In this document: one piece after another, positions 1-6,598 of the stretch
Numbering within the stretch: position 1 is the first letter of the stretch
Layout of the letters: each line of letters opens with the position of its first letter
From: Bacteroidia bacterium
Lineage (GTDB): Bacteria; Bacteroidota; Bacteroidia; AKYH767-A; OLB10
Length of the DNA stretch: 6,684 nt
Reading direction: 5' to 3'
Assembly: GCA_025450095.1 (NCBI GenBank)
Contig: JANWID010000057.1
Location: 1 to 6,684 of the forward strand
Made by a program: the position numbers and the translations under genes
The notes under the pieces: generated by a model
What the model was told of the DNA's origin: nothing
What the model saw: only the letters and a program-made list of their open reading frames with translations
The model's database searches: none

Positions 1-581
1 ACAGCCAATGGAATTGACCATTTATTTAAACTTTCTATTTTCTTTTGTTGTTCATGACGAGTTATAATTACACTGCTTAGTTCATTAATTTTTCTGTCAA
101 CGGAGTCCTTGTCACCAACTTTATTGTAAGTACTTATGTCATTGATAATATTTCGTTCAGTGTCTGGTAAGTCGGTAAAAGGATTTGCAGTTTCATTCCT
201 TTTTATGAATTCTGTTATTTTATGTTTAATTGTAATTATCTGTTCAGGAGTAAAATCTTTACCAACCTCTTTATTAACAAGCTTTGCCAAAATTTCTCTT
301 AGCCATTTGTTTAAATCTTGTTTATTTGTTAAGTCCTCTGTACTAAGGTTCGTAATTCCTGAATAGACATTGAGCAAGTCCTCAGAATTCTCGATTGTGT
401 TCTCAGAAACTCCTTTTATAAATGTTTCTATAAAAGTATTTTTTCGAGTGGCTCTTTTTTCTCTAGCTCGTCTTAATACAAATGCAGCAGCGTAACCATA
501 AGCAACGGTGAAAATTATAGTAAATAGAGATAATAGAATCTCCCTATTTGTAAGAAACTCAACAAAGCTTTTGTTATCCAT
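1..581 (-). CDS. Membrane-anchored protein of unknown function, 3' end beyond window
   Basis: I do not recognise this gene. An open frame of 193 codons reads leftward from the ATG at 581 to the window edge without a stop, so its C-terminus is missing. The ATG is the first Met after an in-frame TAA at 588-590, which fixes the start; no Shine-Dalgarno sequence precedes it. The protein begins MDNKSFVEFL. Residues about 15-36 form one hydrophobic helix (ILLSLFTIIFTVAYGYAAAF core) followed by a basic RRAREKR stretch, which suggests a cytoplasmic body behind an N-terminal anchor. Residues 45-185 are polar and probably helical, rich in K, E, N, I and T, with no catalytic motif I can identify. The last visible residues, WSIPLA, could start a second membrane helix, but that lies outside the window. 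GC is about 30% in sampled lines, against about 45% in the response regulator gene, which may indicate separate ancestry. Coding status is well supported; function is unknown. Confidence 0.85.
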   Translation of the reverse strand, partial: MDNKSFVEFLTNREILLSLFTIIFTVAYGYAAAFVLRRAREKRATRKNTFIETFIKGVSENTIENSEDLLNVYSGITNLSTEDLTNKQDLNKWLREILAKLVNKEVGKDFTPEQIITIKHKITEFIKRNETANPFTDLPDTERNIINDISTYNKVGDKDSVDRKINELSSVIITRHEQQKKIESLNKWSIPLA

Positions 582-592
582 ATTTGATTATC

Positions 593-761
593 ATTGTCTG
601 TTTAAAATTGCCTGCAACTTATAGATACCCGATATCTTATTTCGTATATCCGTAAACTTTGGCTGGATAATAATAAAATTGCAAATGTTCGGTGATTCTA
701 ACTCTCAAATATCATCAAACATTCATACTTCGTACATATTAGGCAATTTTTAGCTAACAAT
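593..761. repeat. 169-bp element bounded by imperfect 21-bp inverted repeats
   Basis: The arm at 593-613 and the arm at 741-761 are inverted copies that match at 17 of 21 positions. They include a perfect 10-bp core: AAAATTGCCT at 604-613 against AGGCAATTTT at 741-750. Just inside the core, the two sides (about 614-635 and 722-740) are only loosely complementary, so a folded single strand would have bulges. Read on the minus strand the outer ends are TTGCCTAAT and GTTGCAGGCAA, loosely like the paired boxes of integron attC sites (RYYYAAC and GTTRRRY), but neither box fits exactly. The element ends 12 bp before the start codon of the left-edge gene. It could be an attC-like cassette junction, a small non-autonomous transposon relic, or a structured leader. 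No target-site duplication is clear. Confidence 0.45.
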
Positions 762-818
762 TTATGCAGCCAATCAAAGTTAATTTTGTGTTATTTCCAA
801 ACTTCTTAGCATAATAGC

Positions 819-839
819 AAAAAAATCATTACTTATGAT
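819..839 (-). terminator. Possible weak intrinsic terminator after the response regulator gene
   Basis: On the minus strand a 5-bp stem (ATCAT with ATGAT, loop of 5) is followed directly by seven T. It lies about 80 bp beyond the stop codon of the response regulator gene, in the right orientation to end that transcript. The stem is mostly A-T and short, so termination would be weak. It may be a chance structure in AT-rich DNA. Confidence 0.25.
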
Positions 840-919
840 GAGTCTAATATAAGATAAGTCTGATTTTGTAGACAGAATGGGGAAAGGTGCGAAATATGAG
901 GTAAGTGGGGAGACTTTTT

Positions 920-1588
920 CTAAGGCTTAAAAATGCCATTCTTTATCGCATATATCACCAAACCTACAGTATGGTGTATGCCTGTCTTTTTCATGATGCT
1001 GCTCCTGTGGGAATTGATGGTGGCTTCAGAGAGGCAAAGTTTATTTCCGATCTCGCTGGCTGACATTTGTTGGCAAATGAGTGTTAATACTTCCAGTTCC
1101 CGCAAACTTAAAAACAGGACTTTGGCTTCTGTCTGGCCAATGTTTTTTTCATACACGTGTTTTGTCCAGGCCTTATACACAGTGGGTGTGAAATACTGGC
1201 TGCCCTCCATGATCATGTGTATGGCCTTTGTGATCTCGGTTTCATCTGTTTCCTTCATCAGGTAGCCCTTCACCCCAAGTTCTATGAACTCGATAAACTG
1301 ACGCGTATTCTCATACATGGTCAATATAATGACGTTGCTGTCCGGGAACTCATGTTTTAGATGGTGCATGGTGGTTAAACCATCCATTACAGGCATACCG
1401 ATATCCAGGAAAATGATGTCATAGGGTTCGTCCCGGCATTTTTCAAGTGCTACCAGGCCATTTTCTGCCTGATGGCAACAAGTGATACCCGGGATTCTGT
1501 TTAATAAGTTAGAAATGCCGGTTCTCAACAAGGGGTGGTCGTCGACAACCATGGCTCTAAAGGTTTTTTCAAGTACGGAGGTAGACAT
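920..1588 (-). CDS. NarL/FixJ-family two-component response regulator
   Basis: This is a 222-residue cytoplasmic response regulator, the usual length for the NarL/FixJ family. A receiver domain (about residues 11-130) carries the acidic pocket D16-D17 in VVDDHP, the phospho-acceptor D62 in FLDIGMPVMDG, the switch residue T90 in ILTMYE and the conserved K112 in GYLMKE. A linker leads to a LuxR-type helix-turn-helix (about 160-220) with LSLRELEVLTLI and the recognition helix around SEATINSHRSSIMKKTGI. All receiver residues are intact, so it should be phosphorylated by a sensor kinase and then bind DNA. The ATG at 1588 is preferred over the internal Met13 because it gives a normal N-terminal lead into the first beta strand. 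No Shine-Dalgarno is present. The gene stands alone between a strong terminator upstream and a gene-less stretch downstream, and no histidine kinase is in the window. Family assignment is firm; its target genes are unknown. Confidence 0.96.
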   Translation of the reverse strand: MSTSVLEKTFRAMVVDDHPLLRTGISNLLNRIPGITCCHQAENGLVALEKCRDEPYDIIFLDIGMPVMDGLTTMHHLKHEFPDSNVIILTMYENTRQFIEFIELGVKGYLMKETDETEITKAIHMIMEGSQYFTPTVYKAWTKHVYEKNIGQTEAKVLFLSLRELEVLTLICQQMSASEIGNKLCLSEATINSHRSSIMKKTGIHHTVGLVIYAIKNGIFKP

Positions 1589-1701
1589 ATGTTGTGTTTA
1601 GTTAATTTCATTTGGTAGGGTGAAGTGTATGCGATTTTATAGATTAAAAATCAGAAAACCAAAATAAATTTTAATTTCTACCTGAAAATTTAATAAATAA
1701 T

Positions 1702-1721
1702 GGGATATTAAGGGGGATATT
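1702..1721. repeat. Direct repeat GGGATATT, two copies, 12-bp period
   Basis: GGGATATT occurs at 1702-1709 and again at 1714-1721, about one helical turn apart, in the 220-bp spacer between the response regulator start and the operon terminator. Position and spacing would suit an operator for the response regulator gene, possibly autoregulatory. That is inference only: no promoter elements could be placed with confidence around it. Confidence 0.3.
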
Positions 1722-1808
1722 GGTTTATTTCATAGACACAGTCAGCCATTTTGGATAGGCGAGGTAAAATGTACGCATTCAAACAAAGCTGACTTAAGTA
1801 TTTGCATT

Positions 1809-1840
1809 AAAAAAAGGGGCCCTTTGGAGGCCCCTTTTTT
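1809..1840 (-). terminator. Strong intrinsic terminator closing the T9SS protein operon
   Basis: The stem is a perfect all-G/C 6-bp pair, GGGGCC at 1816-1821 with GGCCCC at 1829-1834, around a 7-nt loop. On the minus strand it is followed by seven T (A at 1809-1815 on plus). It starts 15 bp beyond the TAA of the 921-residue gene. The other flank has six T on the plus strand, so the structure could stop transcription from both sides, although no plus-strand gene approaches it. It isolates the response regulator gene from the operon, so that gene needs its own promoter in 1589-1808. Confidence 0.92.
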
Positions 1841-1855
1841 AGCAATATACCACTT

Positions 1856-4621
1856 TTAGTTCTTAATCAGCTTAATGAATTGTACTTGCCCGTTCATTTC
1901 AATCCTGAGTGTGTAGACACCGGAAGCATAGGTGCTGAGGTCAATGGCCTGAGGCATGGAGCCATCTAATCCCGGTTTTGAAATTATTATTTTTCCCATC
2001 ACATCGATTACCTCTAAATTAAATGTTTTCACGTCTCCCGTTCCTGAAAATTTAATATTATAAATATCGTCTGATGGATTTGGGCTAATAACACATTTGA
2101 AAGCGGGGTTTTCTGATTCATCCAATGAAACCGTGAACTCTCCCTGGCCTAGGCAACCAAATCTTATTACATAAACGCATCTTGTGCAGGTTTGCCTGTT
2201 CATATAGACCTTCCTGAAGGTCGTACTGCCACTTATCTGAAACGCAAAATTTGGATTTATTACATTGCCATTTTGATCTTGCCATTCAAACTCCTGTCCT
2301 TCGCAGATGCATGGAAAATTCTCGTGTTGCATAGTGAATTGATCCAGGTCCGTGATCCAGTATGGACATGGCCCTCTATAAACATATGACATTGTGCAAA
2401 TTGTTTCAGTTACAGGCATATCCAGAACGGTCACAATTCGCCTCATTGTTTTGCAATTGACATAGTCATAAAACTCAATTTCATATACGCCTGTCCTCAG
2501 AGAGTGGGAAATTTGCGGACCATCATAAGTATAATTGAAGAAATCGGTGGGATCAGGATCTGTTAAATGATAATGATTGGTTGAAAAAGGCAAATCGGGC
2601 TGGTACCAAATCGCATCGTACATGCATTTATTCAGGGTGATATATTCCGTTGGAAGTTCATCGATAGGTATTGATTCTATGGTCAAGGTCAGGGTTAGTT
2701 TCTCACAGTCATCATTATAGTATTCTAAGGTGTAAACACCTTCCTCAAAGAAATGTGTAACATCGCATCCTCCGTGCCATACATTGTTTTCATCTCTAAA
2801 ACCATCCTCGGAATAATATGGATTGTTAGGGTCGATATTAGGCCCATCCAGGATTTTGTATTTATTATATCCGGTTTCCAATTCACAAGGGTTCAGCCAT
2901 ACACCGGTATTATTTAGGATACAGAAATATTTTGTTATGGCATCGGTATGCGGAACAACCGATTTATTGATAATATTTAAGGTCATTCGATGTGTGACGC
3001 ATCCTGTTTCATAGTCTAAGAACTCAATCACATATGTACCTGGAAAGAACTCGTGAGATACGTCACAGTTTCCATGCCATACATTGTTTTCGTCATAATA
3101 GCCGGTTTTGGAATCATAAGGGTTTAAGGGATCCAGGTTAGGTCCTGAGACAAAACGATACCTTTCAGCATAAGGAGAAATGAGCTTACAAGGTTCAAGC
3201 CATATTGTGTTGTCATTATACAATGGGCACAATTCAATGGTTTTCTCGAGATTAATGGTAGAACATGCTGAACAAATAAGTTCAGTAGTTGTAGTTATAC
3301 CTTCCAGTTCTTCACTGAAAAGTTCAGGGCCGAATTGATTCTCAACAAAGATTTCGGGCGTGGAAATTTCCGGGGTGATTATGTTTTTGGTCAATGAATA
3401 TTCTGTTCCGGCGCAATTTCCTCCATTAAAATCCCTAGCCACTAAATAATTGTCATAAGTTGGGCTTCCAAGGTGGGGTTGGTTGTCCTGAAAATAATAA
3501 TAGTCTGGAACAGTATTGTCAAAGGCATTGATTTTCAGGGCGCTAAATTTTCTAACTGCCAGAATATCCAAATTGGGCAAATCTATTTTACACAATACAC
3601 TATGTGGCCATGTAGTCAGTATTCCAGAAAAGGAAATGGTGTTTAATTCATCAGTTTTCAAGTCCGTAATTTCGAAAAATGGAAATTGCCCTGTCCCATT
3701 AAGTTCAATAAATGTTTCCGGATTTGTTAAATCAGTTTTACATAAAAAGCTTTTTATTGCTCCCCCACTGGAAAGGCTAGTAATCGAACCAACAATCACA
3801 AATGTTTCTACATTGTTAACTACTTTTTTAACAATTTTCTTGGGTACCAATCCATTACTGCTTAATGAAAATCTTTTTGGAATAGCAACAAGATTTCCAT
3901 TTGTAGCATCTAAACGGACAATGTAGAAGTCCTTCCCAAATGTCATCGCAACAACAAAGTCACCATTACTGGCCCTGCAAATATCCCGGGCAGTTCCTGC
4001 ATCATTAGCCAGGTTTCTATATCTTTTACGCCATATCGACACTCCGGTGTTTGATAGCTTAGCCACCGTTGGAAGGTTTACATTTGCTGCTGCCCATCCA
4101 CAACTGATGATTCCACTACTTGCACCATAGTCAAATGTTTCTTTGGCACTGTAGCATTCACCGTTTACATTGCCATATTTAACAATCCAGTTACCAGTCG
4201 TAGTGTTATCTGTCATGGATACGGCGTAGTACTTAAGATAATTTGTGCCCTGGTAAAAATCATACCAGTACCGTCCGCCTGTAATCAATTTCCCGTTGGA
4301 ATGCATTTCAATACTATTCATGGTTTCTTTATATATTGATTTGCTCCAGATGCTATTTCCAAACTGGTCGAAGCAGTTTATGAAAGTATTGTCTACCCAA
4401 ACATTGTTGTAAGGACTGAAATGTGTGCCCAATACATAATGTTTACCACTGTTTTCACTGATTACATCTTTAATAAATGATCCTGAACGGAAAGGATTGT
4501 TGTCCACATGCCTGTGAAAGATGTTTTGAGAATAGCAGTTAAGCGTGCTGAATACAGCAAGGAACAATATAAATTTGTTTAATTGAACCTTTAAAGAATG
4601 GATGAATTTAATTTTTTTCAT
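1856..4621 (-). CDS. T9SS-secreted multidomain surface protein with Cys-containing Ig-like repeats
   Basis: This 921-residue protein is not assignable to a named gene. Residues 1-31 form a signal peptide (basic n-region, core FILFLAVFSTL); cleavage before Q32 in YSQN would expose an N-terminal Gln, common in this phylum. Residues about 34-410 carry blade-like units (FGNSIWSKSIY 87-97, NGKLITGG 109-116, NTGVSIWRKRY 191-201, NGDFVVAM 219-226), suggesting a beta-propeller. Three tandem units at about 461-733 resemble Ig-like/SprB-type repeats, each ending in a GxYxxE[FY] strand before a Cys. A Cys-rich unit follows at about 740-825, with C742, C752, C771, C773, C812, C815 and C823. The T9SS type-A sorting domain spans about 842-921, with SPNP at 846-849, VIDVMGKII, GVYTLRIE and terminal FIKLIKN. 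It directs passage across the outer membrane and is normally removed or anchored there. The start lies 28 bp after the upstream gene's stop, so the two are probably co-transcribed; the terminator lies just downstream. No enzymatic motif is visible; an adhesive or structural surface role is inferred. Confidence 0.95.
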   Translation of the reverse strand: MKKIKFIHSLKVQLNKFILFLAVFSTLNCYSQNIFHRHVDNNPFRSGSFIKDVISENSGKHYVLGTHFSPYNNVWVDNTFINCFDQFGNSIWSKSIYKETMNSIEMHSNGKLITGGRYWYDFYQGTNYLKYYAVSMTDNTTTGNWIVKYGNVNGECYSAKETFDYGASSGIISCGWAAANVNLPTVAKLSNTGVSIWRKRYRNLANDAGTARDICRASNGDFVVAMTFGKDFYIVRLDATNGNLVAIPKRFSLSSNGLVPKKIVKKVVNNVETFVIVGSITSLSSGGAIKSFLCKTDLTNPETFIELNGTGQFPFFEITDLKTDELNTISFSGILTTWPHSVLCKIDLPNLDILAVRKFSALKINAFDNTVPDYYYFQDNQPHLGSPTYDNYLVARDFNGGNCAGTEYSLTKNIITPEISTPEIFVENQFGPELFSEELEGITTTTELICSACSTINLEKTIELCPLYNDNTIWLEPCKLISPYAERYRFVSGPNLDPLNPYDSKTGYYDENNVWHGNCDVSHEFFPGTYVIEFLDYETGCVTHRMTLNIINKSVVPHTDAITKYFCILNNTGVWLNPCELETGYNKYKILDGPNIDPNNPYYSEDGFRDENNVWHGGCDVTHFFEEGVYTLEYYNDDCEKLTLTLTIESIPIDELPTEYITLNKCMYDAIWYQPDLPFSTNHYHLTDPDPTDFFNYTYDGPQISHSLRTGVYEIEFYDYVNCKTMRRIVTVLDMPVTETICTMSYVYRGPCPYWITDLDQFTMQHENFPCICEGQEFEWQDQNGNVINPNFAFQISGSTTFRKVYMNRQTCTRCVYVIRFGCLGQGEFTVSLDESENPAFKCVISPNPSDDIYNIKFSGTGDVKTFNLEVIDVMGKIIISKPGLDGSMPQAIDLSTYASGVYTLRIEMNGQVQFIKLIKN
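2423..3241 (-). repeat. Three tandem Ig-like protein repeats within the 921-residue gene
   Basis: Unit 1 spans residues about 461-550, unit 2 about 562-649 and unit 3 about 660-733 of the encoded protein. Units 1 and 2 are offset by 100 residues and share an [IV]WL[EN]PC motif, a GPN[LI]DP motif, the identical octapeptide DENNVWHG (510-517 and 610-617), CDV[ST]H, and a closing G[TV]Y..E[FY] strand. Each has four Cys: 465, 478, 519, 541 and 567, 579, 619, 639. Unit 3 keeps IW, GVYEIEFYDY and the first and last Cys (666, 723). It is about 15 residues shorter, because the DENNVWHG-Cys segment is missing along with the second Cys. Confidence 0.85.
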
Positions 4622-4649
4622 ATATGTTAATTTTAATTTGTTTGATTTT

Positions 4650-6392
4650 TCATTGTTGAATAAATTTGCTTGTACTTTGGAACTCTCCGGATCTAAGCAC
4701 AGCTACATAAACTCCAGGTATCAAATCGTATTGAATTAGCTGATTTGAATCACCAATATCCAAAGTGGTTACTTTACGGCCCGCCTGGTCATAAATGTCA
4801 AGTTGGTAGGATGCGTCACCGGATTCTCTCATATTAAAACCAAGTTGTTGCTTGTTGAAATTCAATAGAATTGTATTTTCTAATGGAGATTGATCTGTGT
4901 TGCTAATTCCCAGGCGCATTTCGAAATCACCATCTGACCTGCGAAAGCAATCCCTGACTGTAAAGGAAACCGGCGTTGTAATCGGAATAACTGGTGGAGG
5001 GTTGGGTTTAGAAATATTTAAATGACCCACGAATAAATTCGGAAAATCATAAAAATCCTGGTAAACTATTGCAGTACTTCTGGGAGTGCAGTCATCAAGA
5101 TCAGAATCCATGGATACATGCAGTGCAAAAGGCAGGTAAGTCTGATCCCTGTCATAGCCCACAAGTGCAAAATGATTAATACCGTTTATTGAAAAATCCA
5201 CTCCCATATCGGCAGTATGGAAAGAATTAAAGACCCCATTTCCATTAGCACCGAGCAGGTTACCTTGCGCATAATTAGTGGTCTTATACAGAAAAAGTTT
5301 AATATTGGGCATGTTGAAGTCACGATCAGTCTCAATCCTAAAAGGGATATACATGTTATTATACAGGGTCATATATTTTATATCTCTTGAATACCCATAG
5401 ATAATGACCTTGTTATTGATATAGTTGATCTTATTTGCATAAGTGATATGGCAACCATAGGGTGTATTGCCCGTACTTCCTTCATAAGTGGCGGTTTTTG
5501 TTATGGAGCCTGTATTGGCATCCATTCTGTAAAAATTCGAGACATCGGGAGTCGAGACATCGCCATTTGCAATGAGAAATATTTCATTATTGTCAGGGTT
5601 ATAAACGGCATCAACACCATTAAAATCCTCGAGTTGTGAATTATTCCAGGCCAGGTTTCCACTTGCATCATAGAGCTGGCTCAGCATTACGTTAGTGGTT
5701 TGTGTTACTCCGGGAATACTAATATCTTTTGTTATTGCTCCGGATACGTAGTAGTATTCACTGCCGTTTTTCATGATAGGAACAACCACTTCTACATGGT
5801 CAAAATTATAATAACCGGAGACCTGCTGGCCGGTAATCTGTTTATACCAGATCAGGTTTAAATTGGCATCCAGCTTGCATAAAAACCCTTTCCTGGTATA
5901 GCTTGCATAGTCGGAAAAAGTTTCACTTTCGAATCCACCTACAATGATGTTGCCATTAGCACATGCCCTTATTGTCAATCCGACGCCGTTACATGGCAGC
6001 AATACCTTTTGAACTGCATTGCCGGCAGCATTGATTCTAATGACATAAGGATTAAAGACATTAGGAGATCCACCTTTAACATTCATGCCTGTCATCAGGT
6101 ATCCACTGTTGTTGTCACTTGCAATCCTGTATGTCCAAGTGTTCCAGGAGGACGAAAAGCTGTAGGTATTAGACCACATAACATTTCCGCTATAGTCAAG
6201 CTTCATGGCATGAGCTTTAAATGCCCCGGTATTCTTTGCATTGCCTGACACGATTAAGCCATCTCCACTTGAACTGTTAATAATTGAATAATGGCTGTAC
6301 ATCTGAGCCAAGGAATTGAAGTCATAAATTTTTTCCCAGGCAAATAATTGCCCAACCATAAACAGGTTTAAAATAAATAGTATTTTTTTCAT
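4650..6392 (-). CDS. T9SS-secreted protein with beta-propeller-like body
   Basis: This 580-residue protein is the first gene of the operon and is not assignable to a named gene. Residues 1-18 form a short signal peptide (MKKILFILNLFMVGQLFA), with likely cleavage before W19. Residues about 20-455 show repeated blade-like strands, for example YSGNVMWSNTY (67-77), GYLMTG (97-102), ANGNIIVGG (145-153), DANLNLIWYKQI (175-186), DASGNLAWN (242-250) and NKVIIYGYS (327-335). These suggest a beta-propeller fold. A Pro-rich linker (KPNPPPVIPITTP, 462-474) precedes the C-terminal region. The T9SS sorting domain covers about 505-580, with LDIYDQAGRKV (531-541), GVYVAVL (560-566) and terminal KFIQQ. The PNP motif that usually opens this domain is absent. 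It shares its overall design with the N-terminal half of the 921-residue protein 28 bp downstream, so the two are likely distant paralogues acting at the same place. An AGGA lies 11 nt before the ATG as a weak ribosome-binding site. The export route is firm; the function is unknown. Confidence 0.95.
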   Translation of the reverse strand: MKKILFILNLFMVGQLFAWEKIYDFNSLAQMYSHYSIINSSSGDGLIVSGNAKNTGAFKAHAMKLDYSGNVMWSNTYSFSSSWNTWTYRIASDNNSGYLMTGMNVKGGSPNVFNPYVIRINAAGNAVQKVLLPCNGVGLTIRACANGNIIVGGFESETFSDYASYTRKGFLCKLDANLNLIWYKQITGQQVSGYYNFDHVEVVVPIMKNGSEYYYVSGAITKDISIPGVTQTTNVMLSQLYDASGNLAWNNSQLEDFNGVDAVYNPDNNEIFLIANGDVSTPDVSNFYRMDANTGSITKTATYEGSTGNTPYGCHITYANKINYINNKVIIYGYSRDIKYMTLYNNMYIPFRIETDRDFNMPNIKLFLYKTTNYAQGNLLGANGNGVFNSFHTADMGVDFSINGINHFALVGYDRDQTYLPFALHVSMDSDLDDCTPRSTAIVYQDFYDFPNLFVGHLNISKPNPPPVIPITTPVSFTVRDCFRRSDGDFEMRLGISNTDQSPLENTILLNFNKQQLGFNMRESGDASYQLDIYDQAGRKVTTLDIGDSNQLIQYDLIPGVYVAVLRSGEFQSTSKFIQQ

Positions 6393-6540
6393 AATTTTTT
6401 TATTCCTGACTTTCTATGGTTTTAGTTCATTTAGAAACCTTAATCAGGGTAAGCAAAAATGATAAGAATACTAAAGCGGTTTTTTCCTAAGTAACAGGAA
6501 GCTTAAATTTGTAATAAGCTGTATGTTTTTTGTAATAGCA

Positions 6541-6562
6541 GGGAATAAGAATATGTATTCCC
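6541..6562. repeat. Hairpin, 7-bp perfect stem, in operon leader
   Basis: GGGAATA at 6541-6547 pairs exactly with TATTCCC at 6556-6562 around an 8-nt loop. It lies about 150 bp upstream of the first operon gene. Neither strand has a T-run after it, so it is not a standard terminator. It may be a leader structure, an operator dyad, or chance. Confidence 0.4.
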
Positions 6563-6563
6563 A

Positions 6564-6598
6564 ACCGATTACCGATTACTGATCACCGATTACCAGTT
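6564..6598. repeat. Degenerate heptamer tandem array (ACCGATT, 5 units)
   Basis: Five consecutive 7-mers read ACCGATT, ACCGATT, ACTGATC, ACCGATT, ACCAGTT: three exact copies and two variants. The array directly follows the hairpin at 6541-6562 and runs into a C-rich tract. It looks like a non-coding intergenic microsatellite; no function is evident. Confidence 0.8.

Larger units (their letters stand above)
582..919. other. Gene-less interval (338 bp)
   Basis: This stretch separates the response regulator gene from the membrane-protein gene. I see no credible gene in it. It holds the imperfect inverted-repeat element at 593-761 and a weak AT hairpin with a T-run at 819-839, both listed separately. 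Its left part must also hold the promoter of the membrane-protein gene, but no convincing promoter pair is visible. The sequence is AT-rich except for a purine-rich patch at about 875-912. Confidence 0.7.

Noticed and set aside
136..366. Plus-strand open frame of 76 codons
   Set aside because: It lies antisense inside the left-edge membrane-protein gene, whose minus-strand frame is open for 193 codons with a plausible membrane helix.
775..788. TAnnTTTG-type promoter boxes on both strands (TAACTTTG minus, TAATTTTG plus)
   Set aside because: Neither has a TTG box at the right distance; the minus one is about 190 bp from the start codon and the plus one faces no gene.
877..930. 17-codon plus-strand frame starting MGKGAKYEVS
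   Set aside because: It is tiny, has no ribosome-binding site, overlaps the end of the response regulator gene and does not match a known small protein, despite a faint resemblance to the start of ribosomal protein Thx.
933..1360. Two plus-strand open frames opposite the response regulator
   Set aside because: They are antisense shadows of a gene with intact receiver and LuxR-type domains.
1634..1664. TATAAAAT with TTTTGG 17 bp upstream, as a promoter for the response regulator
   Set aside because: It does not fit the usual Bacteroidota promoter pattern, and such AT-rich matches are expected by chance here.
1740..1794. 7-bp inverted repeat AGTCAGC / GCTGACT with a 41-bp gap
   Set aside because: A match of this length is expected about twice by chance in a spacer of this size.
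3516..3926. Plus-strand open frame of 136 codons
   Set aside because: It lies wholly antisense to the propeller-like region of the 921-residue secreted protein and has no supporting features.
4532..4540. Cys29 of the 921-residue protein as a lipoprotein acylation site
   Set aside because: The context STLNCYSQ lacks a proper lipobox (no small residues at -1 and -3), and the protein has a T9SS sorting domain with a good cleavage point before Q32.
6500..6531. Plus-strand hairpin AGCTTA / TAAGCT followed by a T-run, as a terminator
   Set aside because: The stem is weak, the T-run is offset by 5 nt, and no plus-strand gene precedes it.
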